Below are positions 50,618-59,408 of a stretch of DNA of 64,000 nucleotides, one piece after another. A model generated the notes under the pieces. It had not been told where the DNA came from, ran no database searches, and saw nothing but the letters and a program-made list of their open reading frames with translations. Within the stretch, counting starts at the first letter, position 1. Each line of letters opens with the position of its first letter. The DNA is from Chitinophaga sp. 180180018-3 (GTDB taxonomy: Bacteria > Bacteroidota > Bacteroidia > Chitinophagales > Chitinophagaceae), in NCBI RefSeq assembly GCF_037893185.1, contig NZ_CP140772.1, forward strand, positions 7,494,001 to 7,558,000. The letters run 5' to 3'. Both the position numbers and the translations under genes were made by a program.

Positions 50618-51106
50618 ATGAATAAACTTTTCCTGGCCACAGCGGGATGCTTATTTTTGGCTGCGGCCTGTAAGCCGCCTAAAATGGACACTTATGAGAA
50701 AAACCTGGAAATACCGGGGCATGAGTGGGCCTATGACTACAAGCCGTCTTTCGAAATAAAAATACAACCTGAAGATACCGCCTACCTGTACAATATCTGT
50801 GTCAACATACGTCATACGGATGCTTATCCCTACAGTAACATCTGGTTACTGATAGGTACCCAGTATCCGGGCGATAGTATTCCGAAACAACAACGGGTGG
50901 AACTGCCACTGGCAGATGTTACCGGCAAGTGGTCGGGAACAGGGCTGGATGATATTTACGAACATCGTATCTTTATTCAGGAACGGGCAATCTTCAATAA
51001 ACCGGGGACCTATAAGTTTTCTTTCGAACAGAATATGCGGCAAAACCCGCTACCCAATGTAATGAATGTTGGTCTACGGATAGAGAAAGCCGGTACCAGG
51101 CAATGA
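50618..51106 (+). CDS. gldH: Gliding motility lipoprotein GldH
   Basis: This 162-residue lipoprotein has a lipobox LFLAAAC (Cys18) and the GldH body: EIPGHEWAYDYKPSFEIKI and HTDAYPYSNIWLLIG, then FNKPGTYKFSFEQNMRQNPLPNVMNVGLRIEK in pieces. GldH is one of the lipoproteins of the gliding/T9SS machinery in Bacteroidota; it occurs widely outside motile strains too. It lies between yicC and a sensor kinase, whose ATG overlaps its stop by four bases. Confidence 0.88.
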   Translation: MNKLFLATAGCLFLAAACKPPKMDTYEKNLEIPGHEWAYDYKPSFEIKIQPEDTAYLYNICVNIRHTDAYPYSNIWLLIGTQYPGDSIPKQQRVELPLADVTGKWSGTGLDDIYEHRIFIQERAIFNKPGTYKFSFEQNMRQNPLPNVMNVGLRIEKAGTRQ

Positions 51107-52122
51107 TGAGAAAGCTTTTCAATAAAATGCAGGAAGGAAAATCCGTTTCCCTCATTTACTTCCTGGTAATGGCCTACACAATAGCTGCCCTCATATGGTG
51201 GGGGATCCTCTTGTTCAGGCAAAGTAAACAGATCAGTACATTTGAGCGACAGAACCTCTATCTGCGGGTCGATAGCCTCTCCCGGCCGGTGGAACATCAG
51301 CTGGAGTTGCAACGGATCAATAAAGACGAGCATATGCGCTCCTTCAAATACCTGGGAGAAGGCATTATATTCCTGGGAATTATCTTGCTGGGCGCGGTTT
51401 TCGTGTACAGGGCCGTGTGGAAATACATGAAACTAAGCCGGCAACAGCAAAATTTTATGATGGCAGTGACACATGAATTGAAATCACCCATCGCTGCGGC
51501 AAAACTGAACCTCGAAACCATCCGGAAACACCGGCTGGATGAAGAAAAGCAGCTAAAGCTGCTCAACAACACCATTCGCGAAACCAACCGGCTCGATCAG
51601 CTTTGTAATAATATCCTGTTGGCTGCCCAGCTGGAAACACATAAATACCGTTTGTTCAAAGAAGCACTCGATTTCTCTGCGCTGGTGGAGAACAGCATCA
51701 AAGAGCTGGACGGCCGCATAGGCACCCACCAGATCGATGCCGAAATACAGCCGCATATGTGGATGGATGGCGACAAGCTTACGTTGCAGATAGTATTGAG
51801 CAACCTGGTGGAGAATGCAGCGAAATATGCCCCGAAGAATACCAGGATCCTGGTGAAGCTCTTCGAAGACCAGCAGCTGCTGAAATTACAGGTGATAGAT
51901 GAAGGGCCGGGTGTGCCGGAGGAGGAGAAGAAACGCATCTTCCTGAAATTCTACAGGGTAGGCAACGAAAACACCCGTAAAGCCAAAGGCTCCGGCCTGG
52001 GCCTGTTCCTGACAGCTAAAATAGTGGAGCAGCATGGCGGCAGTATTGAAGTGAAGGATAATACGCCCACCGGTAGCTGCTTTGAAATAACATGGCCTGA
52101 ATATTCCGTACAAACAGCGTAA
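51103..52122 (+). CDS. Sensor histidine kinase (HisKA type)
   Basis: This 339-residue protein has two membrane helices (about 17-38 and 88-104) with a short periplasmic loop, then the kinase: phosphoacceptor His124 in MAVTHELKSPIA, N box VLSNLVENAAKYA, DEGPGVPEEEKK and GSGLGLFLTAKIV. It overlaps gldH by four bases and is followed by an OmpR-type response regulator 47 bases later. The partner regulator is the pair at 52170. The stimulus is unknown. Confidence 0.92.
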   Translation: MMRKLFNKMQEGKSVSLIYFLVMAYTIAALIWWGILLFRQSKQISTFERQNLYLRVDSLSRPVEHQLELQRINKDEHMRSFKYLGEGIIFLGIILLGAVFVYRAVWKYMKLSRQQQNFMMAVTHELKSPIAAAKLNLETIRKHRLDEEKQLKLLNNTIRETNRLDQLCNNILLAAQLETHKYRLFKEALDFSALVENSIKELDGRIGTHQIDAEIQPHMWMDGDKLTLQIVLSNLVENAAKYAPKNTRILVKLFEDQQLLKLQVIDEGPGVPEEEKKRIFLKFYRVGNENTRKAKGSGLGLFLTAKIVEQHGGSIEVKDNTPTGSCFEITWPEYSVQTA

Positions 52123-52169
52123 ATTAGAGAATGGATTAACTGATCCGTTGTAAAATCAAACAATAACAC

Positions 52170-52880
52170 ATGAAGGAAGCGACAAAGGCATCAATACTGT
52201 TGGTGGAGGATGAAGAGAACCTTCAGGAAGCATTAAAGCTGAACCTGGAGCTGGAAGGATATGAGGTTACTGCAGTAGATAACGGTACTGCTGCGCTGAA
52301 AGCAGTAAAGAACGAATATTTTGATCTTATCATACTGGATATCATGTTACCTGAAATGGATGGCATCGCCGTTTGTGAAAACATCCGTATTCAGAATAAC
52401 GAAATACCCATCCTTTTCCTGAGCGCTAAAAATAGCAGTGCCGACAGGGTGCTGGGCCTCAAGAAAGGCGGCGATGACTATATGACCAAACCCTTTAACC
52501 TGGAGGAGCTCCTGCTGAGAGTCGAAAAACTGATCGTTAAGAACAAGAAGATCCAGGATAAAGACAGCGTGCCTAATGTATACCGCTTCGGTGATAATGT
52601 GATCGATTTTGCCGCCCAGGAATGTGTTGGTAAAGATGGTAAACATTATGAGTTAAGTAAGAAAGAAGCGATGTTGCTGAAGTTGCTTATCGAAAACAAA
52701 GGTGAAGTGGTAACCCGCGAGAAAATATTGCAGGTAGTATGGGGTTATAACGTATATCCTACTACCCGAACCATCGACAATTTTATACTCAACTTCCGTA
52801 AGTATTTTGAGGAAGATAGCCGGAACTCCAGGTATTTCCACTCTGTCAGAGGTGTGGGATACAAGTTCACGGAAGCGTAA
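52170..52880 (+). CDS. OmpR-family response regulator
   Basis: This 236-residue regulator has a receiver domain (about 1-125) with VEDEEN, phosphoacceptor Asp57 in LILDIMLPEMDG, and Lys in MTKPFNLEEL. A C-terminal winged-helix domain (about 135-236) follows, ending in FHSVRGVGYKFTEA. It works with the kinase directly upstream. The genes it controls are not visible in the window. Confidence 0.92.
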   Translation: MKEATKASILLVEDEENLQEALKLNLELEGYEVTAVDNGTAALKAVKNEYFDLIILDIMLPEMDGIAVCENIRIQNNEIPILFLSAKNSSADRVLGLKKGGDDYMTKPFNLEELLLRVEKLIVKNKKIQDKDSVPNVYRFGDNVIDFAAQECVGKDGKHYELSKKEAMLLKLLIENKGEVVTREKILQVVWGYNVYPTTRTIDNFILNFRKYFEEDSRNSRYFHSVRGVGYKFTEA

Positions 52881-52902
52881 AGTTCTCTTGTGTCATTGCG
52901 AG

Positions 52903-52945
52903 GCAGCAGCATCGCCAGCAACGGAATACTGCTGCTTTGTTTCTT
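52903..52945 (+). terminator. Hairpin with T-rich tail after the response regulator
   Basis: GCAGCAG (52903-52909) pairs with CTGCTGC (52929-52935) and is followed by a T-rich stretch. The left side includes TCATTGCGAGG, a sequence I associate with dispersed palindromic repeats in some bacteria. It may be a terminator derived from such a repeat. Confidence 0.4.
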
Positions 52946-53103
52946 CATTGCGGGGTTGTGCCATGCCAGATTTCACCCCATATTCCCCGTTTTCCTTAAA
53001 AATCCGACCTCGTACTAAATCCCCCTTTCCATTGGTGATTAATTAGCCGATATTTATTAAGCTTATATAACTAAGGAGAATCAACTACCTAGAAACCTGA
53101 TTT

Positions 53104-53913
53104 GTGGCATATTATTATGTTAATATGATCTTTACTGCGGAGTGGCCGTTCTGGCTGTTTTTTTTGTTAAGTCTCATAACCCTAACATTATTTTTTGCCC
53201 TGCGGGAAAGAAAAATCAGGAGAGCCTCAGCGAAAGAAATAACCAAACACCATACGCAGGTACACCTGGAGCTTCATGCTTTCCAGGCGCAGATGGACCC
53301 GCATTTTATTTTCAACAGCCTCAATGCCATTCATCACTATATACTCACCACCAGCACCGACATGGCATCCCTCTATCTTACCCGGTTTTCGCGCCTGATG
53401 CGCCTGATGATCGGTAATTTCAATAAGGAGTGGATCTCCCTGCAGGATGAGCTGGATGCCCTGGAACTATACATTCAGCTCGAACAGCTCCGGTTTGAAG
53501 AACAGTTTAATTATCAACTCCAGGTATTGCCGGGGGTGAATAAGCAATTCACCCAGATCCCTCCTCTCATCATACAACCCTATGTACAATATGCTATCTG
53601 GCACCGGATACTACTACGGCCCCAGAAAACAGGCGGTTGCCTCAAGATCGTCATCTGCAGGGAAAAAGACCGGTTACTGATCCAGCTGGAAGATAATGGG
53701 ATAGCAGTTACAGATATCCCCGTTAACAACGGAGAACATCAAACAAACGGAATCGATATTGCCGCCGAACGGCTTTATATGATGAGTGAAAAATATCATA
53801 TGAAAGCCAGCATAAAAGCCTTGCAGTTGTTCGATGAAAAGCGCCTGCCCGCCGGAAACCGGCTTATTATTAGTATGCAGCATGTGGCCACCAGACAATC
53901 GCTGGCCGGTTAA
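53104..53913 (+). CDS. LytS-type sensor histidine kinase with altered N box
   Basis: This 269-residue protein has one membrane helix (about 13-33) and a PF06580-type kinase domain with His67 in QMDPHFIFNSL. In the ATP site the N box reads PYVQYAIWHRI, so the usual VENAIxHG has Gln and Tyr for Glu and Asn (Tyr163). The G1 motif LEDNGIAV is kept. The GTG at 53104 is used; ATG 53125 is an alternative start and is equally possible. The LytTR regulator follows 73 bases later, so the two form a system even if kinase activity is weak. Confidence 0.75.
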   Translation: MAYYYVNMIFTAEWPFWLFFLLSLITLTLFFALRERKIRRASAKEITKHHTQVHLELHAFQAQMDPHFIFNSLNAIHHYILTTSTDMASLYLTRFSRLMRLMIGNFNKEWISLQDELDALELYIQLEQLRFEEQFNYQLQVLPGVNKQFTQIPPLIIQPYVQYAIWHRILLRPQKTGGCLKIVICREKDRLLIQLEDNGIAVTDIPVNNGEHQTNGIDIAAERLYMMSEKYHMKASIKALQLFDEKRLPAGNRLIISMQHVATRQSLAG

Positions 53914-53986
53914 TTGGTAAAGTGCCCGTAATTGCTTAATTTCTACCTGATTTTCAGAGCGAAAGAGCACCTTACAACCATATCAG

Positions 53987-54730
53987 ATGCGTACCATTAT
54001 CGTGGACGACGAAAAGCACAGCCGGGACGTGCTGCAAATGATGCTTGAAAAGTATTGCCCACATGTAGTTATATTGGCTCAATGCTGTAATGGAAATGAA
54101 GCCCTCAAAGCTATCCGTGAGCTCCGGCCCGAACTGATATTCCTGGATGTGGAAATGCCCGGCATGGATGGTTTCCAGATACTGGAAGCCTGCGAAGTAC
54201 ATGCGTTTTCTGTGATCTTCATTACTGCTTATGATCAGTATGCCCTGAAGGCAATACGTCATAGCGCGCTGGACTATTTGCTGAAACCTGTAGATCTGAC
54301 GGAGCTGAAAGAAGCGGTGAAAAAAGCCGGCTCTCAGTCCGGCGACTCTTCCGGGAAGGTAATGAACCTGCTCCGGTTTCTTCGTGAACAAGCCGGTTGT
54401 GAGGAGAGGCGCGCCTTTCCTACTGCCAATGGATTAAGGATGGTGGCAGCCCGGGATATCATCTATTGCCGTTCCACGGGAGCACAAACCTGGTTACATT
54501 TACAGGCGCCGGAACAACCGTTGCCAGTACAACGCACATTGCCGGAAATGGAGGAGTGGCTGACGAATAAAGGATTTTTCAGGGTTCATAATAGTTTTCT
54601 GATTAACCTTTCCTTCATGGAAAAATACATCAAGGGAGATGGTGGGGAAATTATTATGTGCAACGGTTTCAGCATTCCGCTGGCACGCGAAAAAAAGCAT
54701 GATTTTCTGCTCCGGATAGAGCGGTTATAA
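53987..54730 (+). CDS. LytTR-family response regulator
   Basis: This 247-residue regulator has a receiver domain (about 1-120; acidic DDE at 7-9, Asp54 in IFLDVEMPGMDG, Lys in LLKPVDLTEL) and a C-terminal LytTR DNA-binding domain (about 145-247; ANGLRMVAARDIIYCRSTG, FFRVHNSFLINLSFMEKYI). It pairs with the LytS-type kinase directly upstream. LytTR proteins bind direct repeats of about 9 bases. Its stop overlaps the 3' end of the convergent BatE-like gene. Confidence 0.9.
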   Translation: MRTIIVDDEKHSRDVLQMMLEKYCPHVVILAQCCNGNEALKAIRELRPELIFLDVEMPGMDGFQILEACEVHAFSVIFITAYDQYALKAIRHSALDYLLKPVDLTELKEAVKKAGSQSGDSSGKVMNLLRFLREQAGCEERRAFPTANGLRMVAARDIIYCRSTGAQTWLHLQAPEQPLPVQRTLPEMEEWLTNKGFFRVHNSFLINLSFMEKYIKGDGGEIIMCNGFSIPLAREKKHDFLLRIERL

Positions 54731-55495
54731 ACGTTTGATATTGGAACAGCTGATCCAGCCATTTTTGCCATCGGCAAGCTCTATTTTGCAGAAATCCTGG
54801 GTAGAGTCAGTAATATGTACCTTCGTGCCCTCTCCTACTTCAAAAGCATCTTTGCTGTTTTCGTCGGGAGCCGTCTTCGCCCTGATGTTATTGTTCATCA
54901 CAATACCCTGCTGGTGATTATTTGAAATGCGGTAAGTATCTATTGCCATCATCAGATACAGGGCAAATAAAACGCCCAAAGCGTAGGCACCCCATCGCAG
55001 GAACTTGTTCTTCCATCCGGGAAGCCATGTATTTACTACCACAGCTGCCACCAGGAGCCATAAGAAAATGATCGCTCCTGTTGCCCACCCATTGGGCTTA
55101 TGAAGATGTTGTAATTGCAGCCACCATTGCTGGAAAAATACCAGTGGCAACTCCCCTATATACCCATTTACTTTCTGGTTGGCAAGCCCAAGATTATGCT
55201 GAACAGCAGCATCACCAGGTGCCAGCTGCAATGCTTTTTCGTAGGCATAAACGGCCATTCCGGTCTTCCCTGCTTTATACCAGGCATTGCCGGCATTGAA
55301 CCAGACGGCCTTCTGCTGATGGCCCTCGTTCAGTAGCTGCTGGTAAATCCCGGCAGCTTCGGTGAACTTGCTCTGGTTAAAGAGTTTGTTGGCGTCATCG
55401 AATCTTTGCTGCGGACTTTGGGCATTGCCCGTTGTAACGCCCAGCAGCAAAGTGATCGCCAGTATGATCAATTGAATATTTTTATACTTCAGCAT
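54725..55495 (-). CDS. BatE-like tetratricopeptide protein
   Basis: This 256-residue protein has a signal peptide (about 1-25), TPR repeats (about 26-115; FNQSKFTEAAGIYQQLLNEG, WFNAGNAWYKAGKTGMAVYAYEKALQLAPGD), two membrane helices (about 138-158 and 165-185), and a C-terminal SH3-like domain (KDAFEVGEGTKVHITDS and GKNGWISCSNIKRL). That is the BatE layout of the Bacteroides aerotolerance operon. It follows BatD on the same strand. BatA, BatB and BatC are not present here. Confidence 0.82.
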   Translation of the reverse strand: MLKYKNIQLIILAITLLLGVTTGNAQSPQQRFDDANKLFNQSKFTEAAGIYQQLLNEGHQQKAVWFNAGNAWYKAGKTGMAVYAYEKALQLAPGDAAVQHNLGLANQKVNGYIGELPLVFFQQWWLQLQHLHKPNGWATGAIIFLWLLVAAVVVNTWLPGWKNKFLRWGAYALGVLFALYLMMAIDTYRISNNHQQGIVMNNNIRAKTAPDENSKDAFEVGEGTKVHITDSTQDFCKIELADGKNGWISCSNIKRL

Positions 55496-55509
55496 TCGCC
55501 TTTCGTTAA

Positions 55510-57462
55510 TTAGTTCTTCAATACATCTTCGAGGTTACTGATAATGCTGACCGCTTTCTCATAAGTACCCTGCATTTTGTGATTATCCTGCCCCGGAGCA
55601 TATAAAGCTACTTCACAATTGTCTATCAGCGCGAACAGGTCGTGTGTATTGCTTCCATTGATTTTGCGGGCACTTAACTTGTCCTGCACCAGCTGTTTAC
55701 TGAGGTCGGCCATTGGGATTTTCAGCTTGGAGCTGAGATAGCCCCATACTGCTCTCGATGTTTCTTCGTAGAAAGCTTTGTCCTTGCCTTCCCGCAGGTA
55801 GCGGGCAGCAAGTTCCAGCCTTTTCAGCGCCACCTTATTGGCGTAGCGGTGCTTCAATACAGCTGCATTAACGGTTTTATAATCCATTCGGCGCTTATAG
55901 AGCACAGCGGCAACAGCAAGCAACAACGGGAGTATCAGCAGTATATAGAACCAGGGGCTCAATATAAACCAGCTATGGTGCCTGCTCCAGTTGAGGATGC
56001 GTGTGTCATTGCCTATCAGCTCATTCTTGCCCGTACTGAAATCCTGTTTATCCTGTTTGATGTGTTTGCCCTGATTGATATGGATGGGGAAGGACGCAGA
56101 ACGCAGCGTTTTGTAACTGTTCGCTGCGGGGTCAAAATACGTGAATTCTACCGCCGGAATGGTAACATCGCCGGCTTCACGGGGCATCAGCACATATTCG
56201 AATGTACGGCTGCCGGAAAGCGGGTTGCTGTTTTTCTCTATATCGTCGGTTACTTTAGGATCAAATTTTTCAAAGCCTGCGGGTGCATCTATCTTAGGGG
56301 AGTTCAGCAGATTTACGTTACCCTTTCCGCTGATGGAGACCTTCAGCGTAAGCGCATCGTCGGTAGTAAGCTTGTTCTTGTCTACCACGGCAGTCATGTT
56401 AAACTGGCCTACAGCCCCATTGTAGCTGGCCGGGCGGCCATCTACCGGCACCGGTTTTACATTGATAGTGATGGGTGTGCTCTGTATCTTGTAAGGCACA
56501 TCCTGGTATTCCACTTCCGGACGGTTGAAGAAGTCGTCGAAGAAAGGATCCTTGAATGCAGGATCATTGAAGAAGTCGTCGAAAGGATCTTTGCCTTTGT
56601 TTCCCTTTTTACCACTGACCAGTTTCACCAGTCGCACCTGATTGTCTACCTCCACCGGATCCAGCTCCAGCTGCCCTGACTGCAATGGAAACAGCAGGGT
56701 TTTACGAATGGTGAAAACCTTATAGGGCAAACCGTTGATCCGTTCTTCTGTAGCCTGAGGCGGATTGGGCAGTTCAATGTCTTTAGCTGAAAATCCTTTG
56801 AATGCCGGCACTTTGGTGACACTGGAGTTCGTCGGAAGCCGGGTGTAAAGTTTATAAGTGGCAGTCAGTTGCTCTCCTTCGTACAGATTGGTTTTATCAA
56901 CGTCCACTTTCAGGAAGATATTCTTCTTCAGTTTCTCATTGAGATCCTCTCCTTTTTTCAGGATGCCTTCCATATCATCACTACTGCCCTGAGCTCCCCG
57001 GTGAGCGGGCGGAAAACCGCCGGATGGCTGAGTATTCTGCTGTTGTTGCTGGGCACTGGCATTGCCTTTTCTTACCTCTATCAGTACAGGATTAGATTTA
57101 ACGACGTTGCCATTTACCCTGGCCTGCGCGCCGGCGATGGTAAAGCTACCAACATGTTTAGGCTGAAGCAGATAGCTGAGTGCCACATATTCAGAGCGTT
57201 TGCCGTTGAAAATTGTCTGGCCCTGCATCTGTGACGGACCCTGTAATACATCAAAATCTTTAAAATTGGGAGGAGTAAAACTGGTCACATTTGTTCCGTT
57301 TTCCAGCATAAACTGAATCTGGAACGGTTCATCCAACGTCACAGTGTTATTGCTCACAGTGGTTGTAAAGCGGAACTCCTGTGCAGATGCACAGGCAACC
57401 AGTCCTAAACAAAACAAAATGGAGTAAAAACACTTCCTTATGCAAAAACTGTAGCTCATCAT
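55510..57462 (-). CDS. BatD-family protein
   Basis: The ATG at 57462 gives 650 residues; the frame extends seven codons to a TTG, but TAAATTTG at 57471-57478 is a promoter box that would leave little leader, so the ATG (or the next one) is preferred. It has a signal peptide, several BatD-type beta domains (FRFTTTVSNNTVTLDEPFQIQF, GQTIFNGKRSEYVALSYLL, KVPAFKGFSAKDIELP), a late membrane helix (about 510-530) and a cytoplasmic helical tail. BatD is a membrane protein linked to oxidative stress tolerance. BatE follows. Confidence 0.82.
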   Translation of the reverse strand: MMSYSFCIRKCFYSILFCLGLVACASAQEFRFTTTVSNNTVTLDEPFQIQFMLENGTNVTSFTPPNFKDFDVLQGPSQMQGQTIFNGKRSEYVALSYLLQPKHVGSFTIAGAQARVNGNVVKSNPVLIEVRKGNASAQQQQQNTQPSGGFPPAHRGAQGSSDDMEGILKKGEDLNEKLKKNIFLKVDVDKTNLYEGEQLTATYKLYTRLPTNSSVTKVPAFKGFSAKDIELPNPPQATEERINGLPYKVFTIRKTLLFPLQSGQLELDPVEVDNQVRLVKLVSGKKGNKGKDPFDDFFNDPAFKDPFFDDFFNRPEVEYQDVPYKIQSTPITINVKPVPVDGRPASYNGAVGQFNMTAVVDKNKLTTDDALTLKVSISGKGNVNLLNSPKIDAPAGFEKFDPKVTDDIEKNSNPLSGSRTFEYVLMPREAGDVTIPAVEFTYFDPAANSYKTLRSASFPIHINQGKHIKQDKQDFSTGKNELIGNDTRILNWSRHHSWFILSPWFYILLILPLLLAVAAVLYKRRMDYKTVNAAVLKHRYANKVALKRLELAARYLREGKDKAFYEETSRAVWGYLSSKLKIPMADLSKQLVQDKLSARKINGSNTHDLFALIDNCEVALYAPGQDNHKMQGTYEKAVSIISNLEDVLKN

Positions 57463-57470
57463 TATGTCAA

Positions 57471-57478
57471 CAAATTTA
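57471..57478 (-). promoter_or_regulatory. TAnnTTTG-type -7 box of batD
   Basis: On the minus strand the bases read TAAATTTG, ending 8 bases before the ATG at 57462. No -33 element is seen at the expected position. It suggests a very short leader. Confidence 0.45.
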
Positions 57479-57569
57479 ACCAAAGCCGCGCCGGATGCGC
57501 GCTAAGCGCCGTTAAAAGTTAGTTAAAACATTTTAATATGTTGTTTTTTTTTATTTGGAAACAGGGGGC

Positions 57570-58271
57570 TTAAATGTCTCCCAACATAGGTCTGAGTATG
57601 ATTTCCTCTACAACGGTTTGCTTTGCCATATTCCAGGCGCCCCAGATGGCATTGGCGATATCTTCGGGGGGCATCATTCTGTCGGGTGGCGCTTCGAACC
57701 CATCCCACGACGCCGTCAGTGTCGGCCCGGGGCTTACGGCGGTTACTCTGATATTATGCGGCAGCAATTCTTTACGGAGATTTTTGGTGAATCCCAGCAA
57801 CGCGTATTTGGTGATGCTATAGGAGCCACCGTTAGGATAGGCATGGTAGCTGGCGGTAGAGCAGATATTGAATATATGGCCACTTCGTTGCGCTATCATA
57901 TCCGGCAGCAGCGTCCGGGTAAGATGATAAGCACTATATACGTTTACGGCCATCAACTTTTCGAGCGTGCCGTCTGCTTCCTGATGGAGGGCACCTGGAA
58001 TATAGATCCCGGCGTTGTTTACCAATATGTCTACCTGGTGGAATGTGGCCCTGACTTTATCAGCGAAGGCCATTACCTGCGCTTTGTCTCCCATATCCAC
58101 TGCTTCAGCCAATACGGAAACCGCCGGATTTTTCCGCTGAATACCTGCTTTGGCCGCCTCCAGTGTGTCGGTATGTCTTGCACAGATCGCTACATTAAAT
58201 CCTTCCTGAGCCAGCTTTTCCGCAATGGCCTTCCCTATTCCCTTGCTGGCGCCTGTTATAACTGCATTCAT
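57570..58271 (-). CDS. Short-chain dehydrogenase/reductase
   Basis: This 233-residue cytoplasmic protein has the classical SDR motifs: TGASKGIGKAIAE (residues 7-19), VNNAGIYIPG, catalytic SYSITKYAL with Tyr and Lys, and the preceding Ser in NICSTASYHAYP. The length and motifs match 3-oxoacyl-ACP-reductase-like or general SDRs; the substrate is unknown. It stands alone on the minus strand, divergent from the YjjG-like gene. Confidence 0.85.
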   Translation of the reverse strand: MNAVITGASKGIGKAIAEKLAQEGFNVAICARHTDTLEAAKAGIQRKNPAVSVLAEAVDMGDKAQVMAFADKVRATFHQVDILVNNAGIYIPGALHQEADGTLEKLMAVNVYSAYHLTRTLLPDMIAQRSGHIFNICSTASYHAYPNGGSYSITKYALLGFTKNLRKELLPHNIRVTAVSPGPTLTASWDGFEAPPDRMMPPEDIANAIWGAWNMAKQTVVEEIILRPMLGDI

Positions 58272-58348
58272 AATTCTCTGATTAGTGTGGTAAAATAATG
58301 AATTTACACGTAAGACAATGGCATTCCTGACCCATCCCGGGGATTTCG

Positions 58349-58356
58349 TACCTTTG
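58349..58356 (+). promoter_or_regulatory. TAnnTTTG-type -7 box of the YjjG-like gene
   Basis: TACCTTTG ends seven bases before the ATG at 58364, so the start site would fall at or next to the A of ATG, giving a leaderless mRNA. There is no clear -33 TTTG. Confidence 0.5.
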
Positions 58357-58363
58357 CGCCGAC

Positions 58364-59059
58364 ATGAAATACAAACATCTCTTTTTTGACCTGGACCATA
58401 CGCTGTGGGACTTTGAAAAAAACGAACAGGAAACCTTGCAGGAGCTGTTTAGCAGCCATAACTTAGCCGCCAGGGGCATATCTTCCTTCGAGGCATTTCA
58501 CGTCTCTTATGTAGCGCATAATGAACGGTTGTGGGACCGCTTCAGAAAAGGCTTTATTACACGTAAAGACCTGCGCGACAAACGCTTCCGTCTTACCCTG
58601 ATCGATTTCCGGATTGGTGATGAGCAACTGACGCAGCAACTGGCTGATGGATTCCTGGAAATATTGCCTACGAAAAAGGCGCTTTTTCCGGAAACGAAGG
58701 AAACGCTGGACTACCTGGCAGCGAAGAACTACCCGATGCACATGATCACTAACGGTTTCGAAGAAACGCAGTTACAGAAGATGAAAAATTCGGGAATTGA
58801 TCATTACTTCACGCATATTATCACTTCTGAATTAGCCGGCAGCCTGAAACCTTATCGTGAAATTTTCGATTTCGCCATCAGCAAAGCAGGTACCTCTGCA
58901 GCAGAGAGCATTATGGTCGGCGACGCAATGGAACTGGATATCAAGGGTGCACATGGAGTAGGAATGGATCAGGTCTATTTCAATCCTGCCAACCCCCCGG
59001 TGGATTTCCAGCCGACTTATGTGATTGGGAGCCTGGCTGAATTGAAAGATATATTGTAG
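58364..59059 (+). CDS. YjjG-family HAD pyrimidine nucleotidase
   Basis: This 231-residue cytoplasmic HAD phosphatase has motif I FFDLDHTLWDF with nucleophile Asp9, motif II Thr/Ser in MHMITNGFEETQ, motif III Lys in SELAGSLKPYREIF, and motif IV VGDAMELDIKGAHGVGMDQVYF. The order and the LDHTLWDF start fit YjjG-like noncanonical pyrimidine nucleotidases. It would dephosphorylate unusual dUMP/dTMP-like nucleotides in house-cleaning. A large palindrome follows. Confidence 0.87.
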   Translation: MKYKHLFFDLDHTLWDFEKNEQETLQELFSSHNLAARGISSFEAFHVSYVAHNERLWDRFRKGFITRKDLRDKRFRLTLIDFRIGDEQLTQQLADGFLEILPTKKALFPETKETLDYLAAKNYPMHMITNGFEETQLQKMKNSGIDHYFTHIITSELAGSLKPYREIFDFAISKAGTSAAESIMVGDAMELDIKGAHGVGMDQVYFNPANPPVDFQPTYVIGSLAELKDIL

Positions 59060-59060
59060 A

Positions 59061-59182
59061 AAAGAATTACGAATTAGGAATTACGAATTACGAAATAGCG
59101 GGGAGATAGTAGCGAAGTGGATCTTCGCGTTTACTATCTCCCCGCTATTTCGTAATTCGTAATTCCTAATTCGTAATTCTTT
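59061..59182. repeat. Large palindromic repeat, copy C, at a convergent junction
   Basis: The left arm (59061-59110) and right arm (59133-59182) are complementary over about 50 bases almost without mismatch, with a 22-base centre including TTCGC and GCGAA. The core carries ACGAAATAGCGGGGAGATAG, which is nearly the same as copy A at 4242-4331 but in the opposite orientation. Tandem AATTACG units extend each arm. It lies between the YjjG-like stop and the small secreted gene, and supplies that gene's last codons. Confidence 0.88.
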
Positions 59183-59372
59183 TGTTAGCCCTCATCGCCA
59201 TTGTCCTTGTTGGTTGTTTACAGCAGCTTTTACCTTTGTCGGCCGTTTTGCAGGTTGCCTGCGTACAGGTTTTAGGCGCAGGTTTCCCGGCTTCACCGGT
59301 TTTTTGTTGAGCAGATGCTGCAACAGTTACCAGAAGCATGACAGTGGCGGCAGTAAAAGCTTTTTTAAACAT
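59166..59372 (-). CDS. Small secreted cysteine-rich hypothetical protein
   Basis: The ATG at 59372 gives 68 residues with a signal peptide (MFKKAFTAATVMLLVTVAASAQ). The mature part is Lys/Thr-rich and has four cysteines: KTCTQATCK and GKSCCKQ. I do not recognise it; small periplasmic cysteine-rich proteins of this kind may bind metals. Its last residues (KRITN and the stop) are read from the palindromic repeat, so the native C-terminus may be shorter. It follows psd on the same strand. Confidence 0.5.
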   Translation of the reverse strand: MFKKAFTAATVMLLVTVAASAQQKTGEAGKPAPKTCTQATCKTADKGKSCCKQPTRTMAMRANKRITN

Positions 59373-59408
59373 AGCTGACAATATTGGGAATGTTTGCTTT
59401 TAAAGATA

